This document shows, one piece after another, positions 21,311-31,209 of a stretch of 64,000 nt of DNA (position 1 is the first letter of the stretch; the number at the start of each line of letters is the position of its first letter). Source of the stretch: Micromussa lordhowensis (taxonomy: Eukaryota > Cnidaria > Anthozoa > Scleractinia > Lobophylliidae); the NCBI GenBank assembly GCA_964020085.1, contig OZ026601.1:15242530-15306529 (forward strand), in the 5' to 3' direction. The notes below the pieces were generated by a model. The model saw nothing but the letters and a program-made list of their open reading frames with translations. It was not told the DNA's origin and did no database searches. A program made the position numbers and the translations under genes.

Positions 21311-21664
21311 TTATTGGGATCAGGGATTTCTGGCTTGCTGCCTCGCACTGTATCCAAACTCGTTAGCTTATCACAAGCAGTAATGGAGGTAAATTTTTCT
21401 ATTTGAAGAATCAAATTTTATCAGACAAAGAAAAATAATTTGTTCATTTTTAATCTTTTCAACTGAAGCATTTTCATGTAATTATTTTCTATTTAAAAAA
21501 TAGAGTGTTTATGTCGAGGAACTATCGGCTGATAGTTGCCCCGAGGAAATTTGATGTATTAAAACAAATATTTGCCCGAGAAGCGGAGCTTCGAGGGCAA
21601 ATATGCTAGTTTTAAGAACATTAAATTTCCAAGGGGCAACTATCAGACCGATATTGTCTTTATT

Positions 21665-21998
21665 GTTCACCACTAAATTTTCTTCCGCACGCTAGTTCAA
21701 AAATCAATTAATTAGACTTCAATTGAATTATTTTCAAAATTTCGAGACGAAAGCCGTGAAAGCCAAATATATAACATTTGCAAAAGGAAACAGACAAAAA
21801 CCCTTAATACAATTTCAGTTGTTTATTTTCTACGAAACCCGCTTGTTTACAGAAAAATTTTCACGGACGACTACTATCCATCCGGGTATTTTCGGCGGAC
21901 GGGCACTATGGGCTGATAGTGGCCCTCTGCGGATGAACACTATCGCGACACGTGATCAGTTTAAACAAATAAGAATCGGAGAAAATTTAGTGGTGAAC
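21665..21998. mobile_element. MITE with GTTCACCACTAAATTTTC ends
   Basis: Terminal inverted repeats of about 19 bp. The interior is non-coding and carries CTATGGGCTGATAGTGGCCC-type short palindromes. A related foldback (GGCTGATAGTTGCCCC) lies directly to the left at about 21525-21655. Confidence 0.6.
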
Positions 21999-22047
21999 GT
22001 TTATGAAAATATAAGATGTCTTATATAATATAAGAAAACATATAACA

Positions 22048-22109
22048 ATATTTAAGAAATAGAAAACATGTACCGTGTTTGTATCGAGTTATATAAACAC
22101 GAGTGAAAG

Positions 22110-22140
<31 letters not shown>

Positions 22141-22592
22141 GAGCCGCAGGCAGGAGCCCATCACTAGGAGCTTGCAACTCCAATACTAAGCCTATGTCAC
22201 GGCATTTTTACAGACCGGTCTATTTTTAGACTTCTTTCCCCGCAAAATAGGTCAGTTCCGTTCTACACGAGCGCGCATCGGTAAGGGAAACAATGGCGGC
22301 TTTTCCTTTAAGTCTTCCAGTGAAAATGCCGACGTCAATTAAAGAATCAAGTCCGTGCTTATGGTTTGTCACTGTTGTCCCTGCGGGAGTCTGAATTCGC
22401 GGTAAATTCAAGCTAAAAATAGACAGGTCTGTGAAAACGCCGTGACAGGAATATGGGGTAGTTGCTGGCTCCTAGTGATGGGCTCCTGCCGCAGGCGAGT
22501 GTTTCCACAGCTTTTTCGAGTTCTCCCAAACTTTCACGAGTATATATATAACTCGATAGAAACACGGAGTACATGGTTTCTATTTCTTTTAG
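22048..22592. mobile_element. Large foldback element with a nested hairpin
   Basis: The outer arms (about 22048-22165 and 22470-22592) are inverted copies sharing GAAAGTTTGGGAGAACGAGA and GGAGCCCATCACTAGGAGC. Inside is a second element with its own ends, TGTCACGGC at 22196 and GCCGTGACA at 22446. A foldback is therefore interrupted by, or built around, another MITE. Non-coding. Confidence 0.65.
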
Positions 22593-23101
22593 AAAACACC
22601 GCGATGAGAAAAAGGAAAACAACTTGTTAGCTTTGATTATCAAAATGTAAATTCTCTTTGCTCGCGCCATGATTATGTCAACAGCGCGCGCTAGTTCTGT
22701 GTCTCCATCTAGTTATACAAACACGATTATTAACCAATCAGCGCGCGTGCTTTCTTAGGACTGTTTTCTAAAATAATTTAACAATAGATAACAACATATA
22801 TAACAATATAACAATCTATATATAAGCATTTTCATGTAATTATCCTCTATTGAAACATAAGGTTTTTGCCGTATTAAATATAAGATAACATAATCTCTCA
22901 CATTTGTTTTGGAGATTTAAGTCCACTTTTAAATTGTAACTAATGATTCTAGCAGTAATTACCATGCTATGAGCATTTCTGAACTGCTTTTTGCTAGTTT
23001 TAGCTATTTTTTTTTTTAATTAAGAAGCTAAACATTTTCAAATCTACCTGTGGAGCATCGCTTTATAACATGAGAATATTGTTATTTAATAGGTAATACT
23101 G

Positions 23102-23261
23102 AATGATTCTAAAGAATCATTTAGCATCCCATCTTAGCATCCCATCCAGGGGGGAGTAGAAATACTCTCAGTCGCTTCATGCTAAGGAAACCGGGATAAG
23201 CTCCGGCCTGATGGGCCACTTGGCTCGTATGCAGATTTTTTACTAAATGATTCTAAAGAAT
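23102..23261 (+). mobile_element. 5'-truncated SINE tail with 16 bp target duplication
   Basis: Bases 23118-23245 match the 3' body of the tRNA-derived SINE family seen more fully at 47278 and 57311 (CATCCCATCCAGG, GGGATAAGCTCCGGCCTGAT, GTATGCAGA). The exact 16 bp direct repeats AATGATTCTAAAGAAT at 23102-23117 and 23246-23261 mark a retrotransposed insertion. Confidence 0.75.
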
Positions 23262-23422
23262 GACATTCCGAAAAACGTGTAGCTATAAAAGAATGCTTTT
23301 GTATAGCTTACAACATTTTAAGGCTTTGCAGCTCCATATTACAACTATTACTGCAATTACTACAATGTTAATGTAAATACATTCTGTAAATGTAAACACG
23401 ACATTTTTTTTTTTGAGGAAAC

Positions 23423-23575
23423 ATTGTTGTATTAGGATAAATATTTTTGTACTGAGATAAATGCTTTTGTACTGGAATAAATATTGTTGTATTGGGATAA
23501 ATACTTTTGTACTGGGATAAATATTTTTCGTATTGCCATAAATATTGTTGTATTAGGATGAATATTTGAGTACTG
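23423..23575. repeat. 21 bp tandem repeat
   Basis: About seven copies of a unit close to TTTTTGTACTGGGATAAATA, alternating with a TTGTATTGGG variant. Degenerate minisatellite. Confidence 0.8.
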
Positions 23576-23589
23576 CCCTTATGGGCCAC

Positions 23590-25790
23590 CGCCGTACGTA
23601 CGTATGTACGATATAGGCACAGTATGTAACGCTTTATTAGTAGACTTTTACTTCCACGTTTCCACTCGATTTAGCTGCAGTTTGCGTTCAGAACAATTAG
23701 TAGCAGCCAACGAGCGAGACATCTTGGGACTTGGAATTGATTGTAAGTACGTGCAAGTTACATGTTAAAATCCTTTTGTAAATTTTATCTAAATGATTTT
23801 AGAACTCGAAATGAACTCATGCGTGCATGATAATGAATGTGCCGCATTGAACATATTGTGTCTCCAGGTGATCCCGTGGTTAATTTTTTTTCGTTTTATG
23901 GATTTTTTTGCTAGATTTTTAACTTTTTATAAGTCGATTCAATGGATGTTCAAGGTAAAGACCTGACATATTTGCTCGAAATTAAATGAATTATCTTATG
24001 ATTTAATTAACTATCTAAAACTGATTTACCTATCAAAAGAGAACGAGTTCGATAGCTTCCCTTTTCAGTGAATCCTGCAGTTGTCGCTAAACGTCTATTT
24101 TCTCTGTTCTTGTACAACTAAAAAAAAACAACACTCTGATTTGCTTCCCTAGTAGAAGCGAAGCTTAGGACCGCAAGTGTTTCACTCTCTAAAAAGTTCC
24201 CCCGTATTAACTAAGTGAAATACTTTCAGTGTTAATAGTTTTTTCCTTTGGTGATCGTTCGCTCATTTCGTCTGACCGACATTATAAATTTTCTATCCCT
24301 TTTTGGGGGGAATGAGAATTTATCTCTGCTAGCCACAAGCTAAGGGTGTGAGCCGATGGAAAGCACTGTGAAACAAAGCGTCACTGGTTATGTCACAATT
24401 GAAACATCGCCGGAAATGAGCAAGGCGAGTTCAACAAACCCGCGTCAAACGGAGCAATTTAAACTAAATTCAAACTTTCCTTTATGTTCCTGATTGTAAA
24501 TTAAAACAAAAAAAAACAGGAAGGGAGATCAATTTTCTATGTCGCAGGATTCCTAAATTACTATAAAAGGACATTCATGATGGTGAGTTGACCTTCATTT
24601 ATTCCCATTTCGCGCTTAATTAAGAAGTATCAAAGTCAACAAGAGTTTTCAGATGTACATGTAAATAACCAAGCTTGAATGCATGGGAAGAATTATAAAT
24701 AGCAGTATAGTGACCAGGTCGCGTACTATACTGTATTGTTTCAAAGGGCGTATGTTATGAGCCCGTGCTTGCCCATAGAGGATACATTTCGAATCTCTTA
24801 ATGTAGTGGGTCATTCCTAAAAGTGTGATTTACGACCTTTGTCTCTGAAGCTGTTATTTTTTTAATGTTGATCACGGCGTTTTTTGTTCATGCGGCCATT
24901 TTGTGATTATATTTGATTCAAGATGCGTCAAGTAGGTATATTATACTACAGGTTTCATATTGGAAGTGAAGTGGTGCCCATTTAACAAGATGGTGGAGAT
25001 CGTTGGAAAATATAATAAATTAAAGTACTACTACGACCAAAAAAAATTGGATTTCAAAACTATGTTAACTAAATACTAACTGACCCAAGTTTTAAGTTTT
25101 GATTTTAAAAAGACACCTGTTTATTTTAACTGGAATTTTCTTACTTATTGGTCCGCCGTTACTAACTTTAAAATCTTTAAGGCCCGTTTACACAGGCGAT
25201 TTTTGTCGCGGCAACTCGAAACAATTTTTGTCGCGCTAAAGTTGCATCAAGTTTCAAACATGTTCGAAACCCCTACTCACTAGTTTAAGAATGCAATGCA
25301 TGTGAACGCGGCTAAATTAATATGCAGCACGGGAACTTTGGACTTTCAGACTTTTAAGCCCGTGTTTTGCATGTATAATAAATTGCGTTTACACGCTGAA
25401 ATTTTAAGCTAGTGAGTAAATGACGTCATTTTCTCTAGATCCAACCCTCTGAGGTCTAATCGGTCAGTTTTGAACGTGAGTAATGGCCGACCGTGAAATC
25501 CAAAACTTACACTGAAAATAAACAGTTTGGATAAAACTCAAAGCTCAAAGCTTTGCCAGTTAGGTGTTAAGCGAACACGCTTTGAAAATCTGAAAAGGAA
25601 AAAAGGAAATGATTTTTTGATCATAGTAGCACTTTAATGTCGTAGAAATAAGCAAGTTTGAAGCTGAATTCCATTTAGATGGGAAACAAATAGCTCAGTC
25701 TGTGTCTAGCCAAACCGTGATCCAAGAAACGGGCTATGTAAATGATGTCAATCTTTATTCACGGCTTTCTGTCGGATACAGAATAATATT
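23590..25790. other. No gene recognised
   Basis: About 2.2 kb without a supported exon. At about 25182-25430 short motifs resembling transposon ends (GGCCCGTTTACACAGGCGA and a later GCGTTTACACGCTG) suggest an old non-autonomous element, but paired ends are not clear. Confidence 0.4.
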
Positions 25791-25794
25791 TAAA

Positions 25795-26100
25795 GTTCTA
25801 CTGATGACCTGGAAATTATGAATGGCTGTGCTCCGGATTCTCTATGCGACTTGCTATAAAGGAATGTTGGAACACGTTTCTTCTTGTCGTCTGCGACACA
25901 AAGTCTTCTGGTTGTTGACAAATCCGTCACCTCCACATATGAAGACCAAGCTTTATCAGTTGCCACGCCCAAACTTTGGAACAATCTACCAGCACATGAG
26001 AACTACGAGTGGGCTACCTGTGGTTGCTGTCTACTCTTTCTTTGTGCTGCTGGCGTTTCGACTACTTCCAATGCACAGAAAAATTTGCATCGACTGAGAG
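25795..26100 (+). pseudogene. LINE reverse transcriptase C-terminal remnant
   Basis: Split over two frames: KIMNGCAPDSLCDLL, then a stop, then ATQSLLVVDKS and DQALSVATPKLWNNLPAH. The order 'ALNGLAPxYLxDLL ... RSxxQxLLVVPKxRLKTYGDRAFSVAAPKLWNxLP' is a recurrent tail of non-LTR retrotransposon ORF2 proteins. Only the tail remains, with a stop and frame changes. Confidence 0.7.
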
Positions 26101-27270
26101 CAGTCGGGTGGGATACTTTTGAAAGCTGTTTTCAAAATTATTAAATTTGGACCGATTTGCAATATGAGAAAAGCAATTTTATTTGCGGTCTCGAAGATTT
26201 AAATTCAGTCTGTTTAGCTTAATATTTTGCTCGAGGCGTGTTTACCGTTCCCACCACTCTGAAACTAAATCAAGTGGAACTGAACACATTAGTCAACCAG
26301 ATTTCATGTTTTGCTGCCATGTTTAGGCTACATATAAGATATGTGTACGAGCATAGCTGACTGGGAAGAGCACTGAGCAAAAACTCCTTACATGTCCCCC
26401 GATGTTTCTATGTTTGCGTCGGGCATGAGGACTCAGTGGGAGGAAGGTCATCTGTCCTTTCTATATTGGGAAACCGTTCTCATGCATCGAGGGGTGATCG
26501 TAATATTTTGTGAATGTCGCGGCGAAGTTTTAGTTGTCTTAAACGTTAACGTGTATTCGGTTTTTTGTTCTCGAATAGCTGCATCGGACTTACTACGGAA
26601 CTTTTTACTTTCCCCTGACGACTCGAGTTAAATTCACGCTCATTAAGCCCTTTGCTGACTAATTTTGTAACGAAGGATAGCTTTCTAATGATGTTCTCAT
26701 TCCTTTTAGGTGCCATTTTTCATTAGTGACATACGCTTTAGGAAGCGGATCTTGGACAAACTCATTTGAGGTAATCCTCCGATCCCTACCCTTAATCTGT
26801 AGTCAGCTTGGTCTGTAGTCGACCGTGGCTAACTTCTTGTTCTGTTCCCTTCTAACATCAGTTACTAATTTAGTCGGTGATTAGTTTCACATCTGGACAA
26901 GGCCCCGTTTACTTCACCGACGCTGGAGCTTTATTTTTAAGGCTAGGCCTACCGTCCACAAAACGAAGCTTTTCGTAAAAATGGTCTTCTAACCGAAAGA
27001 ATTTGAAAACGCTGGCTCTTACTGCGTTTCAGTGTGAACCAAGAGATGATCTCTTGCTTGCTATGAACGGAAGACATTTTTAAAACGGAGCGTAGTGTAG
27101 GCTTAACAGTATCGACATCACAGGTATTACGTTGCAATCATTGGGACAAGTCGACACTAAATTTAGCCAACAAGTCTGAATGCGGAAGTAATTATTATAC
27201 AGACCACTCATGCGAAATCACTACATCTCCCCAGTATATGAAAAATTGTTTTTGTTTACCTTTTTCCACA
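26101..27270. other. No gene recognised
   Basis: About 1.2 kb with only short frames. The last 35 bases form the polypyrimidine tract and acceptor of the downstream secreted-protein gene. Confidence 0.45.
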
Positions 27271-27282
27271 GCTTCTGGTATA

Positions 27283-27612
27283 ATGAAACTCATTCACGTT
27301 GCTGCCTTTGTCTTCCTGCTCCTGGTGTTCACAATCCCCGAAGAGACCGAAGCTGTTCCAGTTAAATGGTTTGTCGTTGTTGCAGCAAAGCTCGGTGTTA
27401 AGCTTCTGAAAAACGCCTATTACGCTCGCTGCAACGTTCGCAATGTTCCCCGTGGTATAAGCTGTCCTTCAGTTGCCTTTGGCATGGGCTGGTCGCGTAA
27501 TCAAGTGCAGAACTCAGCGAGAGTGTACGCAAGCACCATCGGAGATCCAGAGTGCGGGCGCTACCTCGGGCATTGTGACATCTATAGATATAGAAGAGGA
27601 AGGGGAAAGTAA
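27283..27612 (+). CDS. Small secreted cationic Cys-containing protein
   Basis: 109 residues from the ATG at 27283. I prefer this start because a strong acceptor (TTTTTCCACAG) ends at 27271, and this Met directly precedes a signal peptide: MKLIHVAAFVFLLLVFTIPE, with cleavage likely after ETEA. The mature part (~85 residues) has four cysteines: one in ARCNVRN, one in GISCPSVAFGMGW, and two in PECGRYLGHCDIY. It ends in an Arg-rich tail (YRYRRGRGK). Small, basic and secreted suits an antimicrobial, venom-like or matrix peptide, but I do not recognise the fold and assign no activity. A lone short gene with a poly(A) signal 200 bp on looks expressed. No paralogue is present in the window. Confidence 0.8.
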   Translation: MKLIHVAAFVFLLLVFTIPEETEAVPVKWFVVVAAKLGVKLLKNAYYARCNVRNVPRGISCPSVAFGMGWSRNQVQNSARVYASTIGDPECGRYLGHCDIYRYRRGRGK

Positions 27613-27812
27613 ATCAAAGATACCAAAGAACAACAACAACCAAAAAAGAATGTAGATGATTTAGAATTAATTGATTAAATTGTAAGCTCAATGAAGACAC
27701 CTTTTCAAGATTTACTTGACGAGCATCTCTATTACTACTTTGCTGTTAGTAAAACAACTTTGTTTTCATCACAGTCCCTTGTAATCAAAATGTAATGGTT
27801 ATGGGTTTAAAA

Positions 27813-27818
27813 AATAAA
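27813..27818 (+). terminator. Poly(A) signal, secreted protein gene
   Basis: AATAAA 200 bp after the stop codon at 27612, with an AT-rich context. Confidence 0.6.
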
Positions 27819-28211
27819 GATATAAACAAGAAATGTGCTGACTTTTGCTGAAGATTTTTAATGAATAGTTATCGCAAGCGATTAGTTGGGAACGAGCTAG
27901 ACTGTTGTTACTATCCAAAAAAACTGTAAGGTTGCGTTGGAGGACAAAATAAAAATAAGCTATTCATCAACTTGGGGTTGATAAAAAAACCGCCGAATCG
28001 AGTCTGTGCAGCTGCCGTTTGTCAGTCATTCGACGTAGCAATCGATAGACATGGCCAGGTTGGGGGGATACTGCTAAGCGGATGCCATGGGCAGCAACAA
28101 TCAGAGAAGGTGTTCATAAGAACAATCTAAACACAAAGATGCAGAGGACCTCAAACTGCCGGTTTACATGGGATCTGTAAAAGATCTGATCAGTCAAAAA
28201 TAGAAAGACTA

Positions 28212-28283
28212 GAAAACAATGATGCAAGGATGATACTACGTAGAAAGCTTTCTACGTAGTATCAACCTTGCATCATTGTTTTC
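28212..28283. repeat. 72 bp near-perfect palindrome
   Basis: The dyad centre is AAGCTT at 28245-28250. The arms are complementary with a single mismatched pair and no loop. It is not coding and lies 10 bp from a TTAA element end. Confidence 0.9.
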
Positions 28284-28293
28284 TTGTTCTTAA

Positions 28294-28910
28294 GGACGTT
28301 CGTGCGAAAATTTTCTAACATTGATTTTTTCTGAACATTTTACCATAGAAAGATGATGAGTTAGTGATGTCAGAAATGTAAAAAAGGTTGGGGGATTACC
28401 GATTTTGTTTTGGAGAGAACATGCCCAGAAGAACACCTAAATCTGAGTAAATCGTGCTTCGTTAGCAAAGAAGACCACAGTGGCTGTGAGTCCCAAAACA
28501 TTGCAATCAGAGCTTTGAAGGGAAATGTTCTCTGCCAAATATGGTTTAAATGGACCTATTAAGCGAATTTAGTAAACTGGTGAGGTTTCTCAAAGAACAA
28601 GTTCGTGTTTAGCGACCATAGTTTGACGCGCCTTGCAGCCGCAAGACAGCAGGATTCCATGTCCCATGGCCGACTGAAATCTTGAATTTTTTTAACTTCC
28701 CACATTGATTTTTTTGTTCAGTTTTGGACAATGTGGAGATAATTGTGAATAAAATCTGTTTCTGAAAAGAAAAGTTGGGGTCACCGAACGTCCAAGCAAA
28801 GGTATAGCAATGGCCATCTGCCGTATCACTGTTCATTTTAGCACTTAGCGCGCGCTGGATGTATGACGTGGCATGTGAATTTGCGTGCGCAGTTTTCTCT
28901 ATAGCTATTT
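28294..28910 (-). mobile_element. TTAA element copy C (truncated)
   Basis: The left end GGACGTTCGTGCGAAAATTT follows TTAA at 28290-28293. The far subterminal block, with ACGTGGCATGTGAATTTGCG, matches copy B in reverse complement. The right terminus with CGTCC-TTAA is missing, so the copy is truncated near 28910. Confidence 0.55.
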
Positions 28911-29229
28911 TAAAGAGCCCTCTATGTAGCCATTCAATGTTTACTGCTCTAAATATTTCTTGTTTTGATAAGGCTTAAATTGTTTTTGTTTACATTCTTC
29001 GCCGCAAAGCATGACGGTCGATATGCATTCTTAGAATAATTTAAACAATGATTTATCCTCAAAGAATACTTTATTTCTTAATTATTATTCATATGTATAA
29101 TGTTCCAGTTGCAAATTCATTCATACCAGTTTACATAATTAGAGTAAACATAAAAGAAAGTGAAGAATGATCCTCGCAGTGAATTTTCCAATTTAAGCAA
29201 CTGGAAAGAAGAAGCCTGAAAAAAAATCA

Positions 29230-29302
29230 GGGCTTCAACGGGATTCGAACCCGTGAACTCCGCGATACCGGTGCGATGCTCTACCAACTGAGCTATGAAG
29301 CC
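29230..29302 (-). tRNA. tRNA-like gene, Thr (GGT) by position
   Basis: The 72 nt minus-strand sequence folds as a cloverleaf: acceptor GGCTTCA/TGAAGCC, D arm GCTC/GAGC, T arm ACGGG-TTCGAAT-CCCGT. The anticodon loop CCGGTAT places GGT at 34-36, but position 33 is C instead of U and pair 31-39 is A-C, so it may be a tRNA pseudogene or a SINE progenitor. It has a variable-arm substitution relative to the second copy. Confidence 0.6.
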
Positions 29303-29484
29303 ACACATTGGGAGCGAGGTCAATTTGTTGAGTTCATATCTTCCCGTGAGGAATGAAATGATGTAAAGTATATATGAAATAATTCATATATTTGAACTGC
29401 GGTCATAGATGAAAGTGAAGAATGATCCTCGCAGTGAATTTTACAATTGAAGCAACTGGAAAGAAGAAGCCTGAAAAAAAATCA

Positions 29485-29518
<34 letters not shown>

Positions 29519-29557
29519 GATACCGGTGCGATGCTCTACCAACTGAGCTATGAAGCC
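29485..29557 (-). tRNA. tRNA-like gene, Thr (GGT) by position, second copy
   Basis: Identical to the first copy except for one base in the variable region (GGAGGTC versus GGAGTTC). It has intact A-box-like TAGCTCAGTTGGTAGAGC and B-box GGTTCGAATCC promoter sequences. The same non-canonical C33 and A31-C39 pair cast doubt on function. Confidence 0.6.
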
Positions 29558-29989
29558 ACACATGGGGAGCGAGGTCAATTTGTTGAGCTCATATCTTCCC
29601 GTGAAATAATTCATATATTTGAATTGCGGTCATAGATGAAAGTGAAGTATGATCCTCGCAGTGAATTTTCCAATTTAAGCAACTCTTAAAACTAAATATC
29701 ATTTATAACAATGACAATCTAGAATGGAAAGAGATTTACAACTTGCCATTCGTAGACCACGCCGAGCAGTCCCTGTTTTGCTTAGCTTGTCGTGCGTAAA
29801 GCGAAAGAAAACCGAGAAAAAAAATGGCTGCGTGATATCCTGGTGGCGAGACGAGCGCGAAAAGAGGACAGGACTTCCGTCTAAGCCAAAGAGTTTAAAT
29901 TATGCGTTGCTCTGACAACGCAAAAATATGATTGGCTTATGTTACAGGAGCGTTGACAACACGTTGTCAACATTCGAGATAGGTGCGAC

Positions 29990-30370
29990 AGTAGTGTACA
30001 AGTTAGGGTCACGAGCACAACGCTGCTTTGTGTGACCATTTTAGCGTTACGCTAGTAACCCCAACGCTGATCAGTGTGAAAAATATACACATAATTTTTT
30101 AGTGCGTATGCAGCGTACGCTGATTCAGTGTAACTAGCGTAGACAGCTTAGTTACACTAAATCAGTGTGAACAATTTATATACAATATATGACACTCATT
30201 TAGCGTGGAGATGCGTAGTTAGCGTGAGTTGCGTCTGCAGCGTGAGATGCGTTTAAGATGTGTGAAATGCGTGAGTTAGCGTGAAAAATTTATATACAAT
30301 ATATAATATTATATATCACGCTAATTTAACGTAAGATGCGTACACTGTAACTACACAACTTACGCATCTT
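29990..30370. repeat. AGCGT/GTGTAA iterated AT-rich sequence
   Basis: Irregular repeats of TTAGCGTGA, AGATGCGT and AGTGTAAC on both strands, with duplicated 'AATTTATATACAATATAT' blocks. It borders the virus-like patch that follows and could be a terminal or regulatory region. No coding sequence. Confidence 0.5.
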
Positions 30371-30377
30371 ACACAAC

Positions 30378-30740
30378 TTATGCGTAAGATTTGTAAGATG
30401 CGTTTACATGTCTCATATGTAAACTATTTAACAAATCTAATTGTGATTGTAAACCTTCTGGGTTTAATTTTTTGAGCTCTCGAAGTAACTCACCAGAAGG
30501 ATACTTAAAACCACACCAACAACCTTTTTCTTGCTTTTTCTTTTCTAGCTTCTTTGCTAATCTATTCGCTATTTGGAGTCTTTCTAGTCTTCTATCTTTA
30601 GGTATGTTTTTTGATGCTATCTCTTGTTCTCTCTTTCTGTTCTCTAAATTTTCTTGATGGCATATTCTTCTTATTTTTCGATTATCAATTTTATTAAAAG
30701 CACATGCTAATTGATTTTCTTCTATCTTTATAAATGACAT
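30378..30740 (-). CDS. Basic 120-residue ORF of virus-like patch
   Basis: An intact frame starting MSFIKIEENQ, strongly charged and helical: RKIRRICHQENLENRKREQE and RLAKKLEKKKQEKG, then CWCGFKYPSGELL. It is the third of three consecutive minus-strand frames with short gaps behind a polymerase-tail fragment, in very AT-rich DNA unlike its surroundings. No domain is recognised. Function unknown. Confidence 0.45.
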   Translation of the reverse strand: MSFIKIEENQLACAFNKIDNRKIRRICHQENLENRKREQEIASKNIPKDRRLERLQIANRLAKKLEKKKQEKGCWCGFKYPSGELLRELKKLNPEGLQSQLDLLNSLHMRHVNASYKSYA

Positions 30741-30780
30741 CTATAATTTACTTTTATTATTCAATTTTCTTTAAATGGAT

Positions 30781-30927
30781 CTAATTTACTTCACTACTTT
30801 CACTGCTTTGACTACTTTGACTGCTTTGACTACTTTGGCTACTTTGGCTATAATCACTATCAGAATCATCAGAACTATCAGCAAGTGGATCTTCTAATAA
30901 ATTTTTTTTATAATTAGGCATAGGCAT
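30781..30927 (-). CDS. 48-residue Ser-rich acidic ORF of virus-like patch
   Basis: The frame runs from ATG (30927) to a TAG stop. It begins MPMPNYKKNLLEDPL, passes through a DSSDDSDSDY acidic stretch, then a QSS tandem repeat (five units) and SSEVN. It lies 4 bp from the polymerase-tail frame and 40 bp before the basic ORF. The low-complexity QSS run means the coding status is uncertain. Confidence 0.35.
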   Translation of the reverse strand: MPMPNYKKNLLEDPLADSSDDSDSDYSQSSQSSQSSQSSQSSESSEVN

Positions 30928-30930
30928 ATA

Positions 30931-31206
30931 TTATATTTTTATATTTTTATTTCCGTAAGCATAACTAGTGATTCCGTCATCTAAAATATATCTTTTATCA
31001 TCAAAAGGGGATAATGATACTTTATTAATTTGGTAACTACTGATCTGATGATGTTCTGATCGAATGGTTTTCATCTGATGCCTCATGGTAGTACAATTGT
31101 ATAAGACAGCTCCGTAATCAGAATGGCACAATTCTCGCTTGATAACATTGTTTTTGACCCCTTTAGCGGTTTTGACCTCTTTATTCTCTGTTCTATAAGA
31201 AGACAT
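30931..31206 (-). pseudogene. Polinton/adintovirus-type DNA polymerase B C-terminal remnant
   Basis: A frame of 91 residues. The order AKGVKNNVIKRELCHSDY, MRHQMKTIRSEHHQI, then NKVSLSPFDDKRYILDDGI and a SYAYG end is a pattern I recall at the extreme C-terminus of protein-primed family-B polymerases of Polintons and related viruses, which copy the linear element genome. The catalytic palm and exonuclease regions are absent: sequence to the right of 31206 shows no polymerase motifs. This is therefore a 5'-truncated remnant, although the surviving tail has no stop. Confidence 0.55.
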
Positions 31207-31209
31207 TTT

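Larger units (their letters stand above)
29158..29690. repeat. Tandem duplication carrying tRNA-like genes
   Basis: A ~255 bp unit beginning TGAAGAATGATCCTCGCAGT recurs at 29161, 29416 and (partial, lacking the tRNA part) 29643. Each full unit holds one tRNA-like gene. The second spacing is ~28 bp shorter. Confidence 0.85.

Noticed and set aside
23423..23575. CRISPR-like regular repeats
   Set aside because: The 21 bp units are contiguous with no unique spacers; this is a degenerate tandem repeat in eukaryotic DNA.
25182..25430. Possible hAT-type MITE (GTTTACACAGGCGA motifs)
   Set aside because: The motifs are suggestive, but no matching opposite end or 8 bp target duplication could be found by eye.
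26392..26631. 79-codon plus-strand frame
   Set aside because: No domain, signal peptide or splice context, and the composition is like its non-coding surroundings.
29117..29635. Protein frames containing IAQLVEHRTGIAE-like and GFNGIRTRDLRDTGA-like sequence
   Set aside because: They are readings through the tRNA-like genes on the two strands, a well-known source of spurious proteins.
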